From assembly GCA_010645155.1 (NCBI GenBank), contig JAAGOF010000046.1, positions 888,921 to 952,920 of the forward strand: DNA of 64,000 nt, in the 5' to 3' direction. Positions within the stretch are counted from its first letter, which is position 1. Every line of letters starts with the position of its first letter. Source of the stretch: Tigriopus japonicus. Lineage: Eukaryota; Arthropoda; Copepoda; Harpacticoida; Harpacticidae. Below the pieces are notes generated by a model. It worked only from the letters and a program-made list of their open reading frames with translations, was not told where the DNA came from and did not search any database. Of this stretch, positions 1 to 21,585 are shown in pieces. The translations under genes and the position numbers were made by a program.

Positions 1-3000
1 ATTCATGACCCACGTCAGCGGTTTGTTCCAATTTCAAATGGAAAAATTGAAAGAAGAATATGATCTTTTGACAAATAATCATACAGAATTGAATACATGA
101 CGTTCATAACTCCATTAGCGAAAGAAATGGTGAGGATAAAGCAAGAAAAAGAAATCAAGTGTTCAGTCATCAATCTTTCGGGCACAACAACTTTAAAGGG
201 GAGGAGGGGTGACTGGGATTAAGTGGTGTGGACCACGTTAGTTTCCAAGTTTGATGAAATATCGTTATTGATAATTACGGGTTCCCGCTTTTTTATGACC
301 TTCTCAGCCATTAACAAGAATATTCAATGACTACACTGCCATTACTTGACACGGCCTCAACAATGGCTTGTACTTGGGGCAGTGTCAGCACAAGTATCGT
401 CGCCTTCTTTGTCTCTGTTCCATGATGTTGGTTGGTTGGTTGGTTGGTTGGTGTCATTGCCTTTGTCCCATTTCATTTCCGTTATCAGTGTCATCTCCAA
501 CAGCTTTTATTGCCTTTGCATGGATCGAGCGCATAAACCATCAAAAGGCGAGGTCGGAAGGAACAGCCTCAAAGGTGGTCTCGTGTTGATCTGGGGACAC
601 CTCATAGATAGTGATCATTGAGCTAGATAAAGGCACTAACGCGACCAAGTGGCAACCAGCCGTTTGTGGACGTGGAAAATGGCTAGATTCACGATCGATA
701 AGCCGGTTATTTGTTCCTGTTTTTGTGTTTGGTCTTAAAACCAACGTTAGTAGGTTGCGGACAAAGTCTCAGGCTACTATTTATTTCATTATAGGTTCAA
801 GAGCATTCTTGACCAAAAGCCACCAATAGTCAACAAAAGTCATTGGGGAGCAATCTTTCTTCCTTCGAGGTTCGATCCATAATTTGATTACTTTTTTGAG
901 GATCTTCCGTTCCAATGCTCGGAGTGTATTCTATATTACGGTACCCAGTATCACAATTCGTGAGTGCTAGAATACTTTTTTACACTATGAACCACTTAAT
1001 ATAAAGTTTCCAGTTCTAATGAACAATCCAAAAAAAAACCGTTGTTCCGCATGTACCATTCATGCATTCACTTTCTCTAGGTGACATTTGGCAGGTGATC
1101 CACAAACAATTTGGAACGCGGGTTGTAACGTGTTGGTGGAAATGTTTGCGCGGGTATTTGCATTTTTAACACGGCGCTTTTGCATTTCTCCGAGGGAGGG
1201 GCAATTGACGTCTGTTCATTTGGTCCCTGAACTCTCCCCAGAGGTGTCGTAAAAGCCACCGCAGAAATATGGCATGTCATTTCAGGATTGGTTTGGCCAC
1301 GGGTGAGGCTCGTCCGATTGCTCTTGCATTTTTGACTTGAAGGCAAATCTATCAGGGCCACGAACACGAAGTGTCTGTTCCAATAACCTCATACATAAAC
1401 AATCACGGGATTCAAAACTGACGCGACCCAATTCGTCTCACTTTGAAAATTAGAAGGGTTATTGCTGATTACAAGCTAGGCGACAAATTAGGCCCCTTCT
1501 TGATTGTGATTGGAATATCACGGAAGGATTAGATCACACACTAAGTGCAATAATTGCCGAGCAGTTTCTACTACATTCTACTTTGCAATTTGCCATTGGT
1601 CTTGTCATTGCTGAAATCAAACGCCTCTGAGGGATATAAACATAAAATGGCTCCAAATGGCGATTTGGATCAGATCAAGTTAAAATGACGGAGGGTTATT
1701 AAACGAAATAGATTGCGGTGAAATCAATTTTCTCTAAAAAAAAAGTTGAAGCATTAACAGAAGCGAAAAGACAATTACATATGTTGATGAGACTCGGAAA
1801 GTGGCTCTATTATGTTTAATGCTATTACCCCATTGTTGCTAAATAATTTTGTTTAATATGAAAAGACTGGCAGAGTTTTTGGCCCTTTCAATTTCCCACT
1901 AATTGTTTCGACAACCTCTAAAGTGCGGTCTTTAAAAACAAGAACAATAAGACGATGATTCATTAACTTCAATTACGAATGTGTCACTTCTTGCTTAGTA
2001 CAAAAAAAACGAGCTGAAAATTGAATCCTATGCCAAAATGAAGGCTGAACGTACCGTACATGATGAGCTTTGAAAGACAGACGAACAAACAACTAATTAG
2101 TAACGAGCAATCAAAGAAGGAGACAAACACACCTCCCATAATCACCAATCAGACCGACGACAATGTCGTGTCTTTGTCTAGATCGGTAAAACAAGGGGTC
2201 TTGGTGCTTCTTTTTAATAGGATCGGGAGGAATTGAATTCAAGGGCATCATTATTTTCCGATTTGTGACCTCATTTCGCTTTCTTTCACAATCACAGCTG
2301 ACCTTTGGACTTTTTTGTTCTCATCATGAGAAGAAAGAGTTGAACATTTCACAATGCATAAAAGGACATGAGAACAAATCGATCAATTCAAACAATTCCA
2401 AGTCGTTGGAGCTCGAAAATGTATTATTGAATTACCTTGTCCATTTCTCTCAGTAAGTTTTTGCTCCAATCTTTGCCTGGCCGACACAATGTCTAACAGG
2501 AATCATTTATCAAACCCAAACTTCGTTTTTTACTTGCCAATGGCAAGTTGCTTCAAAGCTTAACAGCCACCCTGCCCTTTGCCATTTTCCTCACCCTGTT
2601 CTCTAAAGTTAGAGTGGCCAAACAAATTGGCGCAATGCCTCATTTCTGACCCTGATGGTGATATGAAGGAAGCTTGCGACAAATTCATAAGAACTCTTAG
2701 TGGTCAACGTGGGTCGACAATCCTCTTTCCAAGTAAGTAGGTAGGTAATTCTCAGGTTTCAATCTCACTCTGCAAACACTCCTTTCATTTTTGCCTTAAT
2801 GACCGTCCTGCGCTAAAACAAGCACTAGTTCGTTCCCAGTCCCAACTCCCAAGACCGGTATGGACACTCGGTGGCATTTGTATGTGCTATAGTAAGTAAA
2901 CCAAAGTGAGTGAGCCAGTGCCATTACTGAAAACCCACAGCCTTGCCACCACCACCATCACCATCATCGCTACCCTTGAACGCGAGTGTACCTTGAGTGT

Positions 3001-4179
3001 GGAGGAGTAGGAGTGCACAATTGTCGTTGGTTCCGTACAGCCGCGGACCCCGCACCCCAGGTCATAAACTTGATAATTACGATCCAATCTTTATGAAAAG
3101 AGACCCCTGCAACTCTTGTTTAATGGCTTTGCAACATGGCATATGAGATCATTTGGTCAATGTAAAAGCTTCTCTCTTTGTCCAAGTGGGGCTGGCAATC
3201 CCTCTTTCTCTCTCTACCGTTTTGCTCCTCTGTTAAGGAAGTCACCGTGGTGGAGGTGGTCATTGGAATAAATCTTCTAATGCACTTTTAGCACGAGAAA
3301 ATTTTGTTTAATTAGAAAGCTCTGAAATGAAATATTAGGTTTGCAAGGAGCCCTCATCACTTACTTCCTCAATAGCTTCAGGCCCCCTCATTACACCCTT
3401 AAGTTTGTCTCTCCTCGAATGATTTACGAGAAAGATATGTTGATAAATCATGAAGCAAACACACACACTCATATACACATGCGGTAAAGCACTTAAGCCT
3501 TTATATTATTTTCTTTATTATTCTATCCATTTGAAAACGATGGATTAGGGTGACCGAAATTGACAAAGGATGTGTTAGGAAGATGCTTTGAAATCATGAA
3601 AACTATGGAGACACAATGAAACCACATGAATCATGAAGGGCAAGGGCGAAAATATTGAACATGGGCTTACTTTAGATGTTGACGGTTAGGATGATAATCA
3701 AATCTAATTTCTTAAAAACATTTTCCTCTCGTGGACCTTTTTTGTAAAGAGCAAATTTTGGCTCAGTACTTGCTTCAAGCTAAGAGGTATGCATTATCAA
3801 AGGCCAATTCAGCGAGTGCAGGAAGAGGTCGTTTAAGCAATGAGACAACTCGCTCGGGTTTTTTGGGTCTGAACTAAGGTAAGCTTTGAAGCTAACAAAC
3901 TAAAACTTACAACCCAAGTGAAATGTTGAAACACTTCTGTTGGGTGTGAGAAGATTTGGAAATACATGGAATTCACGGAATGAAAATTATCAAAACAGGA
4001 ACACCATTCATCGTGACCCTCAACGTCCTTGGTAAAAGACGTCCATGAAAGTATATAGATAGATAGATGGGAGAACAAACTCTATTTAACCTCTCTTGTT
4101 ACGGGGACCATCTGATTGAGAAGGAATTTCAAGGCCATTCAAAAGCCTCTAGATGCGTTCTCCTTGTTGCTTTCGATTG
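1..4179. other. 3' flank of omb, no gene seen
   Basis: Only short unrelated open frames (under 100 codons) on both strands. No recognisable domain, RNA gene or repeat family apart from simple repeats at 427-452, near 2950 (CCA/CAT-rich) and near 4055 (GATA). Confidence 0.6.
427..452. repeat. (GTTG)n microsatellite
   Basis: About six tetranucleotide units of GGTT/GTTG. Similar GGTTG patches recur at 52266-52305. Confidence 0.85.
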
Positions 4180-4320
4180 TTTATTACTACTCTGCAGTAT
4201 CAAAAGCAGGCAAGAAATGCGCAAAAACAATTTATCTAGGCTCAATTACTTGCACATAATTTCATCATTATTACTACTGATCTTTCGCCAGAAATGAATA
4301 TCACAGGACACTTATTTAAT
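4180..4320 (-). promoter_or_regulatory. Candidate poly(A) signals of the omb gene
   Basis: Reading the minus strand downstream of the TAG at 4411, ATTAAA occurs at 4320-4315 (about 90 bases on) and AATAAA at 4185-4180 (about 225 bases on). Either would give a short 3' UTR. Both hexamers are frequent by chance in A/T-rich flanks, so only transcript ends can decide. Confidence 0.3.
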
Positions 4321-4410
4321 TTACATTCAAACATCACTTCCAACGTGCCACAAAGTCTTTTGGATATTGTTTTCTCATATCGTCACCTTCTAGCATAGAA
4401 TCGGGCCAAG

Positions 4411-13076
<8,666 letters not shown>

Positions 13077-13080
<4 letters not shown>

Positions 13081-13085
13081 GGCAT
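13077..13085 (-). promoter_or_regulatory. Minimal upstream ORF (AUG CCA UGA) overlapping the omb start codon
   Basis: On the minus strand the sequence around the start is ATGCCATGA. The first ATG (13085-13083) opens a two-codon reading frame, Met-Pro, whose stop TGA (13079-13077) overlaps the main ATG (13080-13078). If the transcript includes this position, scanning ribosomes would meet the mini-ORF first. That could lower or regulate translation from the main start, or favour the in-frame Met at codon 7. Confidence 0.5.
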
Positions 13086-13543
13086 GTCGGTAATCACTAA
13101 GAACTTTGAGTAATTTGAATTAGTTGTTCACCACTGCTTTGCACACTACTCGTTGGGTAGGATCACAATCTGCGACTCGGAGTTGTTGTTCCACGGGGTG
13201 GGGACACACACACTTGGGCTGAGAAAAGTCTTTGACAAAGTGACACTATCACCGGCAATTGAAGCGATTTGATGGAGAGGCCGAAAGACGAAAGGGAAAG
13301 AGAAGAGGCAAAGAGGAGGGGGGATTTTCGAAGATCCAAGACGTTGTCGCCGACACTGGCGAAGACGCGACACCATACCACTCTGTAAAAGGACTTCCAG
13401 TTCTAACACTCTTTGGGAGTGAGTCGGGAGTAGTCTTCCACAGCACCACCTGGAGAAATGGACACAAGAGTGTAAGAATTGGCCCACCAGCATGCAAAGG
13501 AGGCCTCTTCTCCCGCACGGCGCCCCAACTAACACTTAAGTGC

Positions 13544-13562
13544 GTGAGTGAGTGAGTGAGTG
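13544..13562. repeat. (GTGA)n microsatellite upstream of omb
   Basis: Nearly five GTGA units, about 460 bases upstream of the omb start codon. Confidence 0.8.
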
Positions 13563-14370
13563 TCCTCCGTCTCCTCCACGGTCTCGTTCCTATTCTTCTT
13601 CTCTCTCTCTTTCTTTCTCTCCGCCTTCCTCCCCTCGTTTCCTCCTCGAGTTGTGTTCTTGGCCCTCGACGCTGGTGGAGAAGCTCGGTTATTTTGTGGG
13701 GTGCTTGCCAGAGGCGCCTCTGATGGAGGACCGAGAGTGTCGTCGCCGCTGTCTTCGACACTCTCAGAGCGACATCTCTTCTCGCCTTCACTTGTTACCC
13801 ACACATGGTTCGAGGTCTCCTCCTCGAGGAAGTGGAAAAGCGGCAGCACCTCGCTCGTTCCCCAAATCTACCCCTCTTCCCGGCTGATATTTGTTGTTCT
13901 TCGGTCGGCTCTTGGTTCGTACTCGATCCTCACTCCTTTTGGATGGAGCCTCCGGGCGTGTAGATACATACGTATGTAGATGTGTGTGTGCTTGTACACT
14001 ACGTACAAGTGAGTCCATCTATCCACTATGGGTGTGGGTGCGGGAGAGTGAGTGAGTGAATGCTCGGACGCTTCTCAAAAGGAAGGAAGGAACCAGAAGA
14101 GTGTGTCTGTCCTCCACTGTGTGGATGGACTCGATCTCCTCCATGAACCCGCTTTGCCTCTCTCGGTTCATCTGGCGTGTTCGTGTTCGTGGTGATGATG
14201 ATGGTGGTGGTGGAGGAAGCACAAGAAGTGGTGGTGTTGGGTTTGGACCGCTGCTGCTACTCCTGCCAGCCTTTTGGGTGCTCAAAAACACACTTGGGTG
14301 GAAAAAAGACGAAGAAGACGTGGAGTAACGAAGAAGGTGTAGGCCATGGGGAAAGAGAATGAGTCAGTGT

Positions 14371-14420
14371 GAGAGAGAGGCAAAGAGAAAGAGAGAGAGA
14401 TGGAAAGAAAGAAAGAGACT
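14371..14420. repeat. GA-rich tract upstream of omb
   Basis: Interrupted GAGAGA/GAAA polypurine run. GA repeats of this kind can bind GAGA-type factors in arthropod promoters; other GA runs lie at 16101-16127, 16929-16953 and 44735-44749. Confidence 0.7.
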
Positions 14421-15176
14421 TTGGGTGTCGAGGAGTGGAGTGGTGATAACGAGGTGCCGGACACGTGATTGGTGGCGACACCCTGGACGCAGGCCCAAAA
14501 AGGGGAGGGGTCAAAGCTCGAGTCAGCCAGGAACGATCCTCTCCGGCTTGAAGAACATTGGGGTTTTCGTTTGGCCTTCTTCTCCCGAGCCCTTGACACC
14601 TCGTCCAAGCTTGAAGCTCTGACCTCGATGGACCTCCAAGGGACCCCACAGTCATCCAGAGTCCCTCTGCCTCCTGCTCCTACAGCACCAGCAACATCAT
14701 TACCATCATGTACATAGAGACACCACTCCGGAGATGACCTTTCATCTTGGACACGAACTGGTCGGAGAGCAATGCTTAGAGGATTTGAGATGGACGAACT
14801 AACCAGCCATCAACGACCACCCAGCAGCATTCGTCTCTTTTCTGGACTTGTAATCACGCCAAAGCACAATGACTTTCCATCACAACATGGGCTGCTAAAT
14901 CTAACAATCAGCCAAGCTCAAGCTTCTTTCCATGACTCAAGCATGTGTGTACGTTTGTATTCGTACGTCTATGTATGTGATGATGGTTTGTGAGTGCGTT
15001 GGACTCACAACATATCCGCACTTTGACCTCTTTAGAGGAATGTAAGGCAATAAGGGCAACATGAAGAAGAAAGAAAGGGGGCTCACTTCTTCCAATGACC
15101 TCCCTGAATCCTCGACCACTCTCAAAATGCGATGCATTTCAGAGGGCCACATCTCAAAAAGTCTAGGGAAGTGGGA

Positions 15177-15885
15177 NNNNNNNNNNNNNNNNNNNNNNNN
15201 NNNNNNNNNNNNNNNNNNNNNNNNNNNNNNNNNNNNNNNNNNNNNNNNNNNNNNNNNNNNNNNNNNNNNNNNNNNNNNNNNNNNNNNNNNNNNNNNNNNN
15301 NNNNNNNNNNNNNNNNNNNNNNNNNNNNNNNNNNNNNNNNNNNNNNNNNNNNNNNNNNNNNNNNNNNNNNNNNNNNNNNNNNNNNNNNNNNNNNNNNNNN
15401 NNNNNNNNNNNNNNNNNNNNNNNNNNNNNNNNNNNNNNNNNNNNNNNNNNNNNNNNNNNNNNNNNNNNNNNNNNNNNNNNNNNNNNNNNNNNNNNNNNNN
15501 NNNNNNNNNNNNNNNNNNNNNNNNNNNNNNNNNNNNNNNNNNNNNNNNNNNNNNNNNNNNNNNNNNNNNNNNNNNNNNNNNNNNNNNNNNNNNNNNNNNN
15601 NNNNNNNNNNNNNNNNNNNNNNNNNNNNNNNNNNNNNNNNNNNNNNNNNNNNNNNNNNNNNNNNNNNNNNNNNNNNNNNNNNNNNNNNNNNNNNNNNNNN
15701 NNNNNNNNNNNNNNNNNNNNNNNNNNNNNNNNNNNNNNNNNNNNNNNNNNNNNNNNNNNNNNNNNNNNNNNNNNNNNNNNNNNNNNNNNNNNNNNNNNNN
15801 NNNNNNNNNNNNNNNNNNNNNNNNNNNNNNNNNNNNNNNNNNNNNNNNNNNNNNNNNNNNNNNNNNNNNNNNNNNNNNNNNNNNN
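15177..15885. other. Assembly gap (709 N)
   Basis: An unbroken run of N. It lies about 2.1 kb upstream of the omb start codon, so upstream promoter sequence or a 5' UTR exon may be missing. Frames crossing the gap have no meaning. Confidence 1.
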
Positions 15886-16273
15886 CCCTCTCCTCCGATC
15901 CCAATGCTGTGCTAACATGTTCTGTATTTACAATAATGTATACACATACATCCACTAGACTGTATGTAGATAGAGAGTGCTGCATATCGAGAGCCTCTGT
16001 GAAGGCTTTCCGTACGTACATACATTCAAAGAATGAGAGCGAGAAGGGTGATGATAGCTTGAGCTCATTCTGATGATGATAGTATGGTTTGGAAACCACG
16101 AGAGGGAAAGAAAGAGAGAGAGAGAGGCCGAGAAGATCAATCTGCCCACCCTTATTGTCAAAAGCCGAAGAATATACAGATTCGAGTGTTCTTCCTTCTC
16201 CGCAGGAAAAGTCGATTGGATTTCATGTTCGATGGAGGAATGTGTGTAATCTTTGCACACTTGATAGGCTTAC

Positions 16274-16642
16274 ATGAATGAGGGACGCCTTCGTGGCCTT
16301 GATGAATATCACTTCAACTTTGGAAGCGAGCGAATCCGAATTCCTTTCCAAACTGTCAATATCAATTTGGTTTTTGCCATCTCGATCCCCGATAACCGGA
16401 TTCTCGCCATTCGAGTCCTCAACTGGATCGAGAAGAATTCGAAGGGTCTCAATTTCAGATCGATGAGTGAACTCATTAGTTCCAGGTTTCAGGATCAAAC
16501 TCCGGTCACCATCTATGACCATCATCATCATCATGGTTGGAATTATCTTGACCTCTTCTGGGGTCTGAATAGGGGTGGTTTGATTCTCTGGTAGTCCATG
16601 ACTTGATCGAGTGGTTGTGTGTCCATGTCCATGGTCAACCAT
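16274..16642 (-). CDS. Candidate coding exon, unknown protein (123 codons, His-rich start)
   Basis: The ATG at 16642 directly follows an in-frame TAA. The frame is open for 123 codons and ends at a good donor, CATTCAT|GTAAGC, in phase 0. The peptide starts MVDHGHGHTTTRSSHG and continues with an acidic Ile/Asp/Glu-rich part (for example GDRDGKNQIDIDSLERNSDS). Codons show a strong purine-first pattern typical of coding DNA. I recognise no family. It lies upstream of omb on the same strand, but its phase does not match the possible acceptor near 13111, so it is not an obvious omb 5' exon. A continuing exon could lie in the gap at 15177-15885. The opposite strand is also open here, which lowers confidence. 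Confidence 0.3.
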
Positions 16643-19204
16643 TTACCTATGAAAAGAGTTTATCTCCCAAACAAATGGCCAAGTTCCAGCCTCTTTTGGC
16701 ATCAATCGAACCATTTCCCTTGGTCATCCATTCACATTAATGGTCAAGAGTTTATTCACCGATCCTTCTCGTCTTCTTCATCGCGGTCATCATCAACATG
16801 TCTTCCAAGGAAAAAAGAGGCTTAACCAGATCGATTGGGGGAGGAAGAATCAGTGCATACGATTTGGAACCACCAAGATTGGAATGAATATGAGGAGAGA
16901 GAGCTCGGTGGCTTACTCATGAGTAGAGTGAAAGAGGGAGAGAGAGAGAGAGGTAAGTAAAAATGGACCCTTTTTTCCCGTGAAATCTGAATATTGAGGC
17001 GATCATCGCGGTGTTTGCCAAACGACCACCTCCCATGCAATTTCAGGAGATCAATTCCCTAAATCATGAGGATGCCTGACCACAACTCGTGACTCTTTTA
17101 GAGGGATGAGCCGAGTGAATATTCAAATCAGAGAATCGAAAAAGAATGCAGGGTTGGGCATCTTTTCACTTGCCCATTTTGCTAGACAAAAAGGAACAGT
17201 TAAAACATTTTGTGATTCCCGGCAACTAAGATTTCTTTTGATGGAAAAATCCAAACTTAAATTCGCGAGATTAGAGGAAAAAGTGTACTGCGATTTTTAG
17301 GAATTGAGAAATACACCGACATTTATCTGCTACATTCATTTTTCAAACAAGAAATTCAATTGGATTGTGGCATATTTGAAACACGTTTCAATAACAATGG
17401 GCTTGAAAACACTTCCAAATAACGTGACACTTTTAAATATTCCTCAAGAAATAAATGCCACGAAAAAAATCATAATATAGATTTTGAGTAAGCCTGGCCG
17501 AGAAATCAGGTCGATCTTTTTGGACGACGAAGCATGGGAGGTTAGCTCTATCGGCAATGTGGTTAGTTATTTCCCTGTTTTGCAATTCAAATTCCAAATT
17601 CTCCTCATTTCCATCGACCCATGTCCAAAAAGGTTGGATTGAAGGGTAAGGAAACGAGACTTGGTCATTCAATTGCGGTCCTTCATGAGACATCTCAATA
17701 AAACTTATTGGAGGAAATCTCGGCAGTCGAAACCGAACCACGGGAACATGTTCATTTCTTTCACTTTTTCACCAGCAATCAAAGAAAGATGACATGTGCC
17801 CAAGGGAGACAAGACTCGATTTGAATTTCAAATCGTTGGCAAACATTGTAATTACACCGAAATCCGATCATTTACCTCAAGACAACCCCTCAATTTGAAG
17901 CACGTGTAATGACCCGCCCGAGTCGGTCAATTAATTCCTCATAAACGTGGTAAATCGACACGTTGGCCAAGGTCCAATTGCATTGGTTTTGAACCTATAA
18001 GACCAACTGTCTCCAAAGACAGTTGAGGAGCAATTAAAATTCCTTTTGAAGGCTTTGATCTGTGAATATCAATGACCAACCTGCAGTTGTCATCGCAAAT
18101 GTCAGCTCAAGAGACAAGGAGCAAGACCAACATGGAGGTCGTCGCCATTGGTTGGCTATTAAGCATTCAGTCCCAGTTCAAATCGCGTGGGAGATCTTGC
18201 AGCTTTGACGACCAAGCCGTGATGTTTCTGGAAATGAATTCCAAGACGTGAAAAATGGAGATTCGAAACACAAGCTCATTCAACTTGGTACCAATAGCAA
18301 AGCTTAAAGATAGATAAGTGACTCCAAATCGTTTACCATACAATTAGATCAAGTCTCTTTTTTCATAAGTGAAGAATAGAAGCCGGGAAAGGTGCTTTGA
18401 GGAGAAAAGTACAATTCTAGATTTCAAAATAACTAGCTGAATTGATGATCTAGTTGTTTTTCAGCAATCGGTGGAAATAGTTGAGGGGCCAACCATTGGT
18501 GTTCCACCACCAAATCCGAGAGATCTAGAAGATCACCCAGAGAGAAAACAAACACGAAGACACAATCAGCTTTCAGCGTTTTGATGGATGGTGTTTGAAA
18601 GCCCCAGCCTCATTTTCCATCAAACAGCTCATGCTGTGAATACCAGGAATGCCGAACCAACGAGCTTTTGCCAACTTGGAGTTGTTCACACTCGTGAATG
18701 GATGGTTTTGGGCCCCGGTTCAAAGAGTCAAGGAGGATTTCTAATAAAAGTATGAACTGCAAAGTCCTGCTCTGTTATTATATTTCCATCATCATCTCCA
18801 TCTTGGGCCGCTTCTTTGGGTTGCTGCACGATAGTGAATGGTTTTGGTGGTATTGGTTTCTCTTCGACCAAACTGCATGAACTTGTAATGGAGCCATTAA
18901 CCTGCCACCAAAGTTGAGCCTCACTTATTACTACCACCATTCCAGGAACGAAATGAACATGCCTGAAAATTGGGGCACTTCCAAAATTTAGAGCCCGGAT
19001 CATTCATTGATTTTGAACATTTGGGAATCAACTATCCTACATTCTGAAGTGCATCTACCCGTGCTAACAAACGCAATTAAGTCAACAAAATACTGTATCT
19101 TAAACCATTAGGAAGACTAACATCCAATCAGGTCAGTGCCACGTTAATGAACTGGGCTTTGTGGTTGAGTGTTGGTTGGTTGGTTGGCGAGCTTGCATGT
19201 AGTG

Positions 19205-19250
19205 CACTCACTCACTCACTCACTCACTCACTCACTCACTCACTCACTCA
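19205..19250. repeat. (CACT)n microsatellite, about 11 units
   Basis: Perfect CACT/ACTC tandem repeat of about 46 bases, the longest perfect tetranucleotide array in the window. Confidence 0.95.
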
Positions 19251-20765
19251 GTACTCGCAAGCAACCAAAGCCAGAAGCGAGTTCAAACCACATCGAGCAA
19301 GTTGGCCAAAGTCATGACATTTGCTTCGTTGTAGAAGTTCGTTCGTTCTTTGAGTGGGACTCGCATTTCTTGCCACGCTCGAAAATCAATTGAATATCTG
19401 ATTTGGCCCGAAATGAAGACATACTCCGTTAGAGCTGCGTTCAGCATGATGCTTCTTTTGTGTGCGAGCGGCTGAGAGAAATTGATTTGCTCGTTTTATC
19501 ATTCATGACAAATTTTGTCGCAGTGTACGTACGTATGTATGTACGTGTAGTCTGTAGTAGTAGTAGTCAGTCTCCCTCGAGTAAGTAAGTCCTCCTGCCT
19601 CAAAAAGCATCATCCTGAAATCTGAGTAGGTCTCAAGTCAGTCGGACTCGAGCTTGTCCGTATGAGTGTGTCTTCATGAGCATGACAAAAGTTTCAGCTC
19701 CATTTCATTTAACGAAGCATATCCATGTTGCGACAACAAGAAGATACACGGCTCTCCCTAAATTTTTGACGAAATGGAGCCAACTGGCGAACACACTATT
19801 TCATAGTTGCACAGGGGGAATTTTCAAGGGCTTTTCCAAGACACTTATTTGTGTTTAGAATGAGTTTCTGGATCGGAAAAACAAAAATTATATGATTATA
19901 CGAATTTGCGATTATTAATATTACTCTTTCATAGGCTGCAGACGGAAGACTTGTTCATCATGGAAAAAATGTAAGGTGCATGTTTGGCATTTTTCATTAT
20001 TTAGTTTCTTATTTCCACCTTTCTAAATCAAGAGCTTTGTGTGCGCGTAATTTAAACCCACTCTTTTATAAAGTGTCTCTTAGGAAAGAGAAAAGAACAT
20101 CAGGATTCCGGATCCCCTGTCACAAGTAGATCACAGAAGTTGAGCTTGGGGAGGGAGGATGCCTTGTGTCAAGAAAATGCCGCGTTCTTTAGGCCCTCCT
20201 GCAATATCAAGGCCTAAGCATTCCCTTAGAAATGTTGTTTCCTCTCGAGCCACCAGTTTCCACGTGAAAACATTTGTAAATCCAAATGTTTAGTTCGTTC
20301 CGTGTGAGGGACCATTTGCTTTTGTGGTGTGGTCCGACTTGTCGTGATGGCCTCAAAACCAATTAACATGGCTGGTGTGTAATTTTCTACCAGCTCCTTC
20401 AGTGATAAGACCTGCTCGGAAAGCATAAACACATATGAGCTACAGTCCTCCACGAAAAAATAAACAAGATCCTTAACTGTATTTTTCTTTGAGTTTTGCC
20501 CATCTTGATCTGATAACCCACATTCACACAATAACACCATTTTAGATATCTTTATTTTATTTATTGGGAAACATTGTCCATTGCCGAAGGACCGTAGCTA
20601 ATTGGAGCAGAGGCATGACCATCCACATGGAACATGATTTGAGGGAGTGATAATTACTCCGATTTTCATGCTTGATCTTGCCAGTGAACCGCACACAAGA
20701 GGACGACGGGATTAAATCTCCCGATCAGCGTGACCTCGACGTTCGAATCATGTTTTGTCGTTTCA

Positions 20766-20789
20766 CCATCCATCCATCCATCCATCCAC
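20766..20789. repeat. (CATC)n microsatellite
   Basis: About six CATC units. A similar array occurs at 55597-55615, just after an AACC array at 55551-55582. Confidence 0.85.
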
Positions 20790-21560
20790 CATCACCACAC
20801 ACATCCACCCTGAGTGACTGCTCTACGTATGTACTTCTCGTTTGTTCTCGGTTTCCTCGGACCCATTACGATTCATGGAACGTCAAGATGTGAACAAGAT
20901 GTGCCGCCGGGGATCGGATCTCCGACGTACGTACGTACATAGATACGTAGTAGGTTTGTTCGTAAGTTGTGGAGCTGCCCGGTGGGCTGACAGGTCGTTC
21001 ATGATTTTTATGAACGTGTGTGGTAAAAGTTTCACCTGCACAGTTTTTTTTCAATGATTCCTTCGCCTCTTCGCATCAAAGTCTCTCATCATCATTATGA
21101 TTCTCATCCTCATCATCGTCGTCGTCATCGCTTTCGTCTTCATAATCATCTTGAGCTTTCCTCGTGGCCTCCCATGCATCATAGCACGCCATCATCCCAT
21201 CCGTGTGAGTGAGGTGCTCATTTTCATACCAGCAAAATGGGTTCAACCATAGTAATACAGAAGTTGTTTGGCGTTCGATGTATATACAGGGTGGTACTCA
21301 AATTATGCCCATGATCGACATGAAGACGTCTCAATCCAAGTGATTAGGCGTTGAAAATAGGTATGATGAAATGTCAAGGAAGAACCAAGGTGGACTTTTG
21401 GTTCTTTTGGTGGAAGGTGGAGGTGGGTTTTTGGCGAAGACACACTTCATTTCAAGGCTCGAATCAGCCATGTCTAGCTTGGCCTTTCATCTTGAGCAAT
21501 CTCATCTCCACCACAAGGTATTAAGACTGCCTATTTTGTTATGTATGAGGTACGAGTGGC

Positions 21561-21585
21561 AGTACTACTATTACTACTACTACTG
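21561..21585. repeat. (TAC)n microsatellite
   Basis: Imperfect run of about eight TAC/TAT units. Confidence 0.75.

Larger units (their letters stand above)
13123..15176. promoter_or_regulatory. Upstream flank of omb: low-complexity GA/CT- and GT-rich promoter or 5' UTR region
   Basis: About 2 kb directly upstream of the first coding exon is dominated by purine/pyrimidine-skewed tracts: (GTGA)n at 13544-13562, CT-rich 13590-13622, GA-rich 14371-14420, and GTGTGT and TACGTA patches near 13968-14000 and 14940-14985. Long open frames on both strands here come from this skew and resemble no protein. Its position suggests the core promoter and 5' UTR exon(s). I could not place a TATA box or TSS with confidence. 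Confidence 0.4.

Noticed and set aside
3140..3165. TGAGATCATTT resembling the start of the bantam microRNA
   Set aside because: The match stops after 11 bases and there is no hairpin around it.
13146..13849. Overlapping open frames of 100-180 codons on both strands upstream of omb exon 1
   Set aside because: They arise from skewed GA/CT and Arg/Ser-coding low-complexity sequence, overlap each other in several frames and show no domain; better seen as promoter/5' UTR composition.
15061..16099. Very long frames of 250-325 codons
   Set aside because: They consist almost entirely of N from the 709-base gap.
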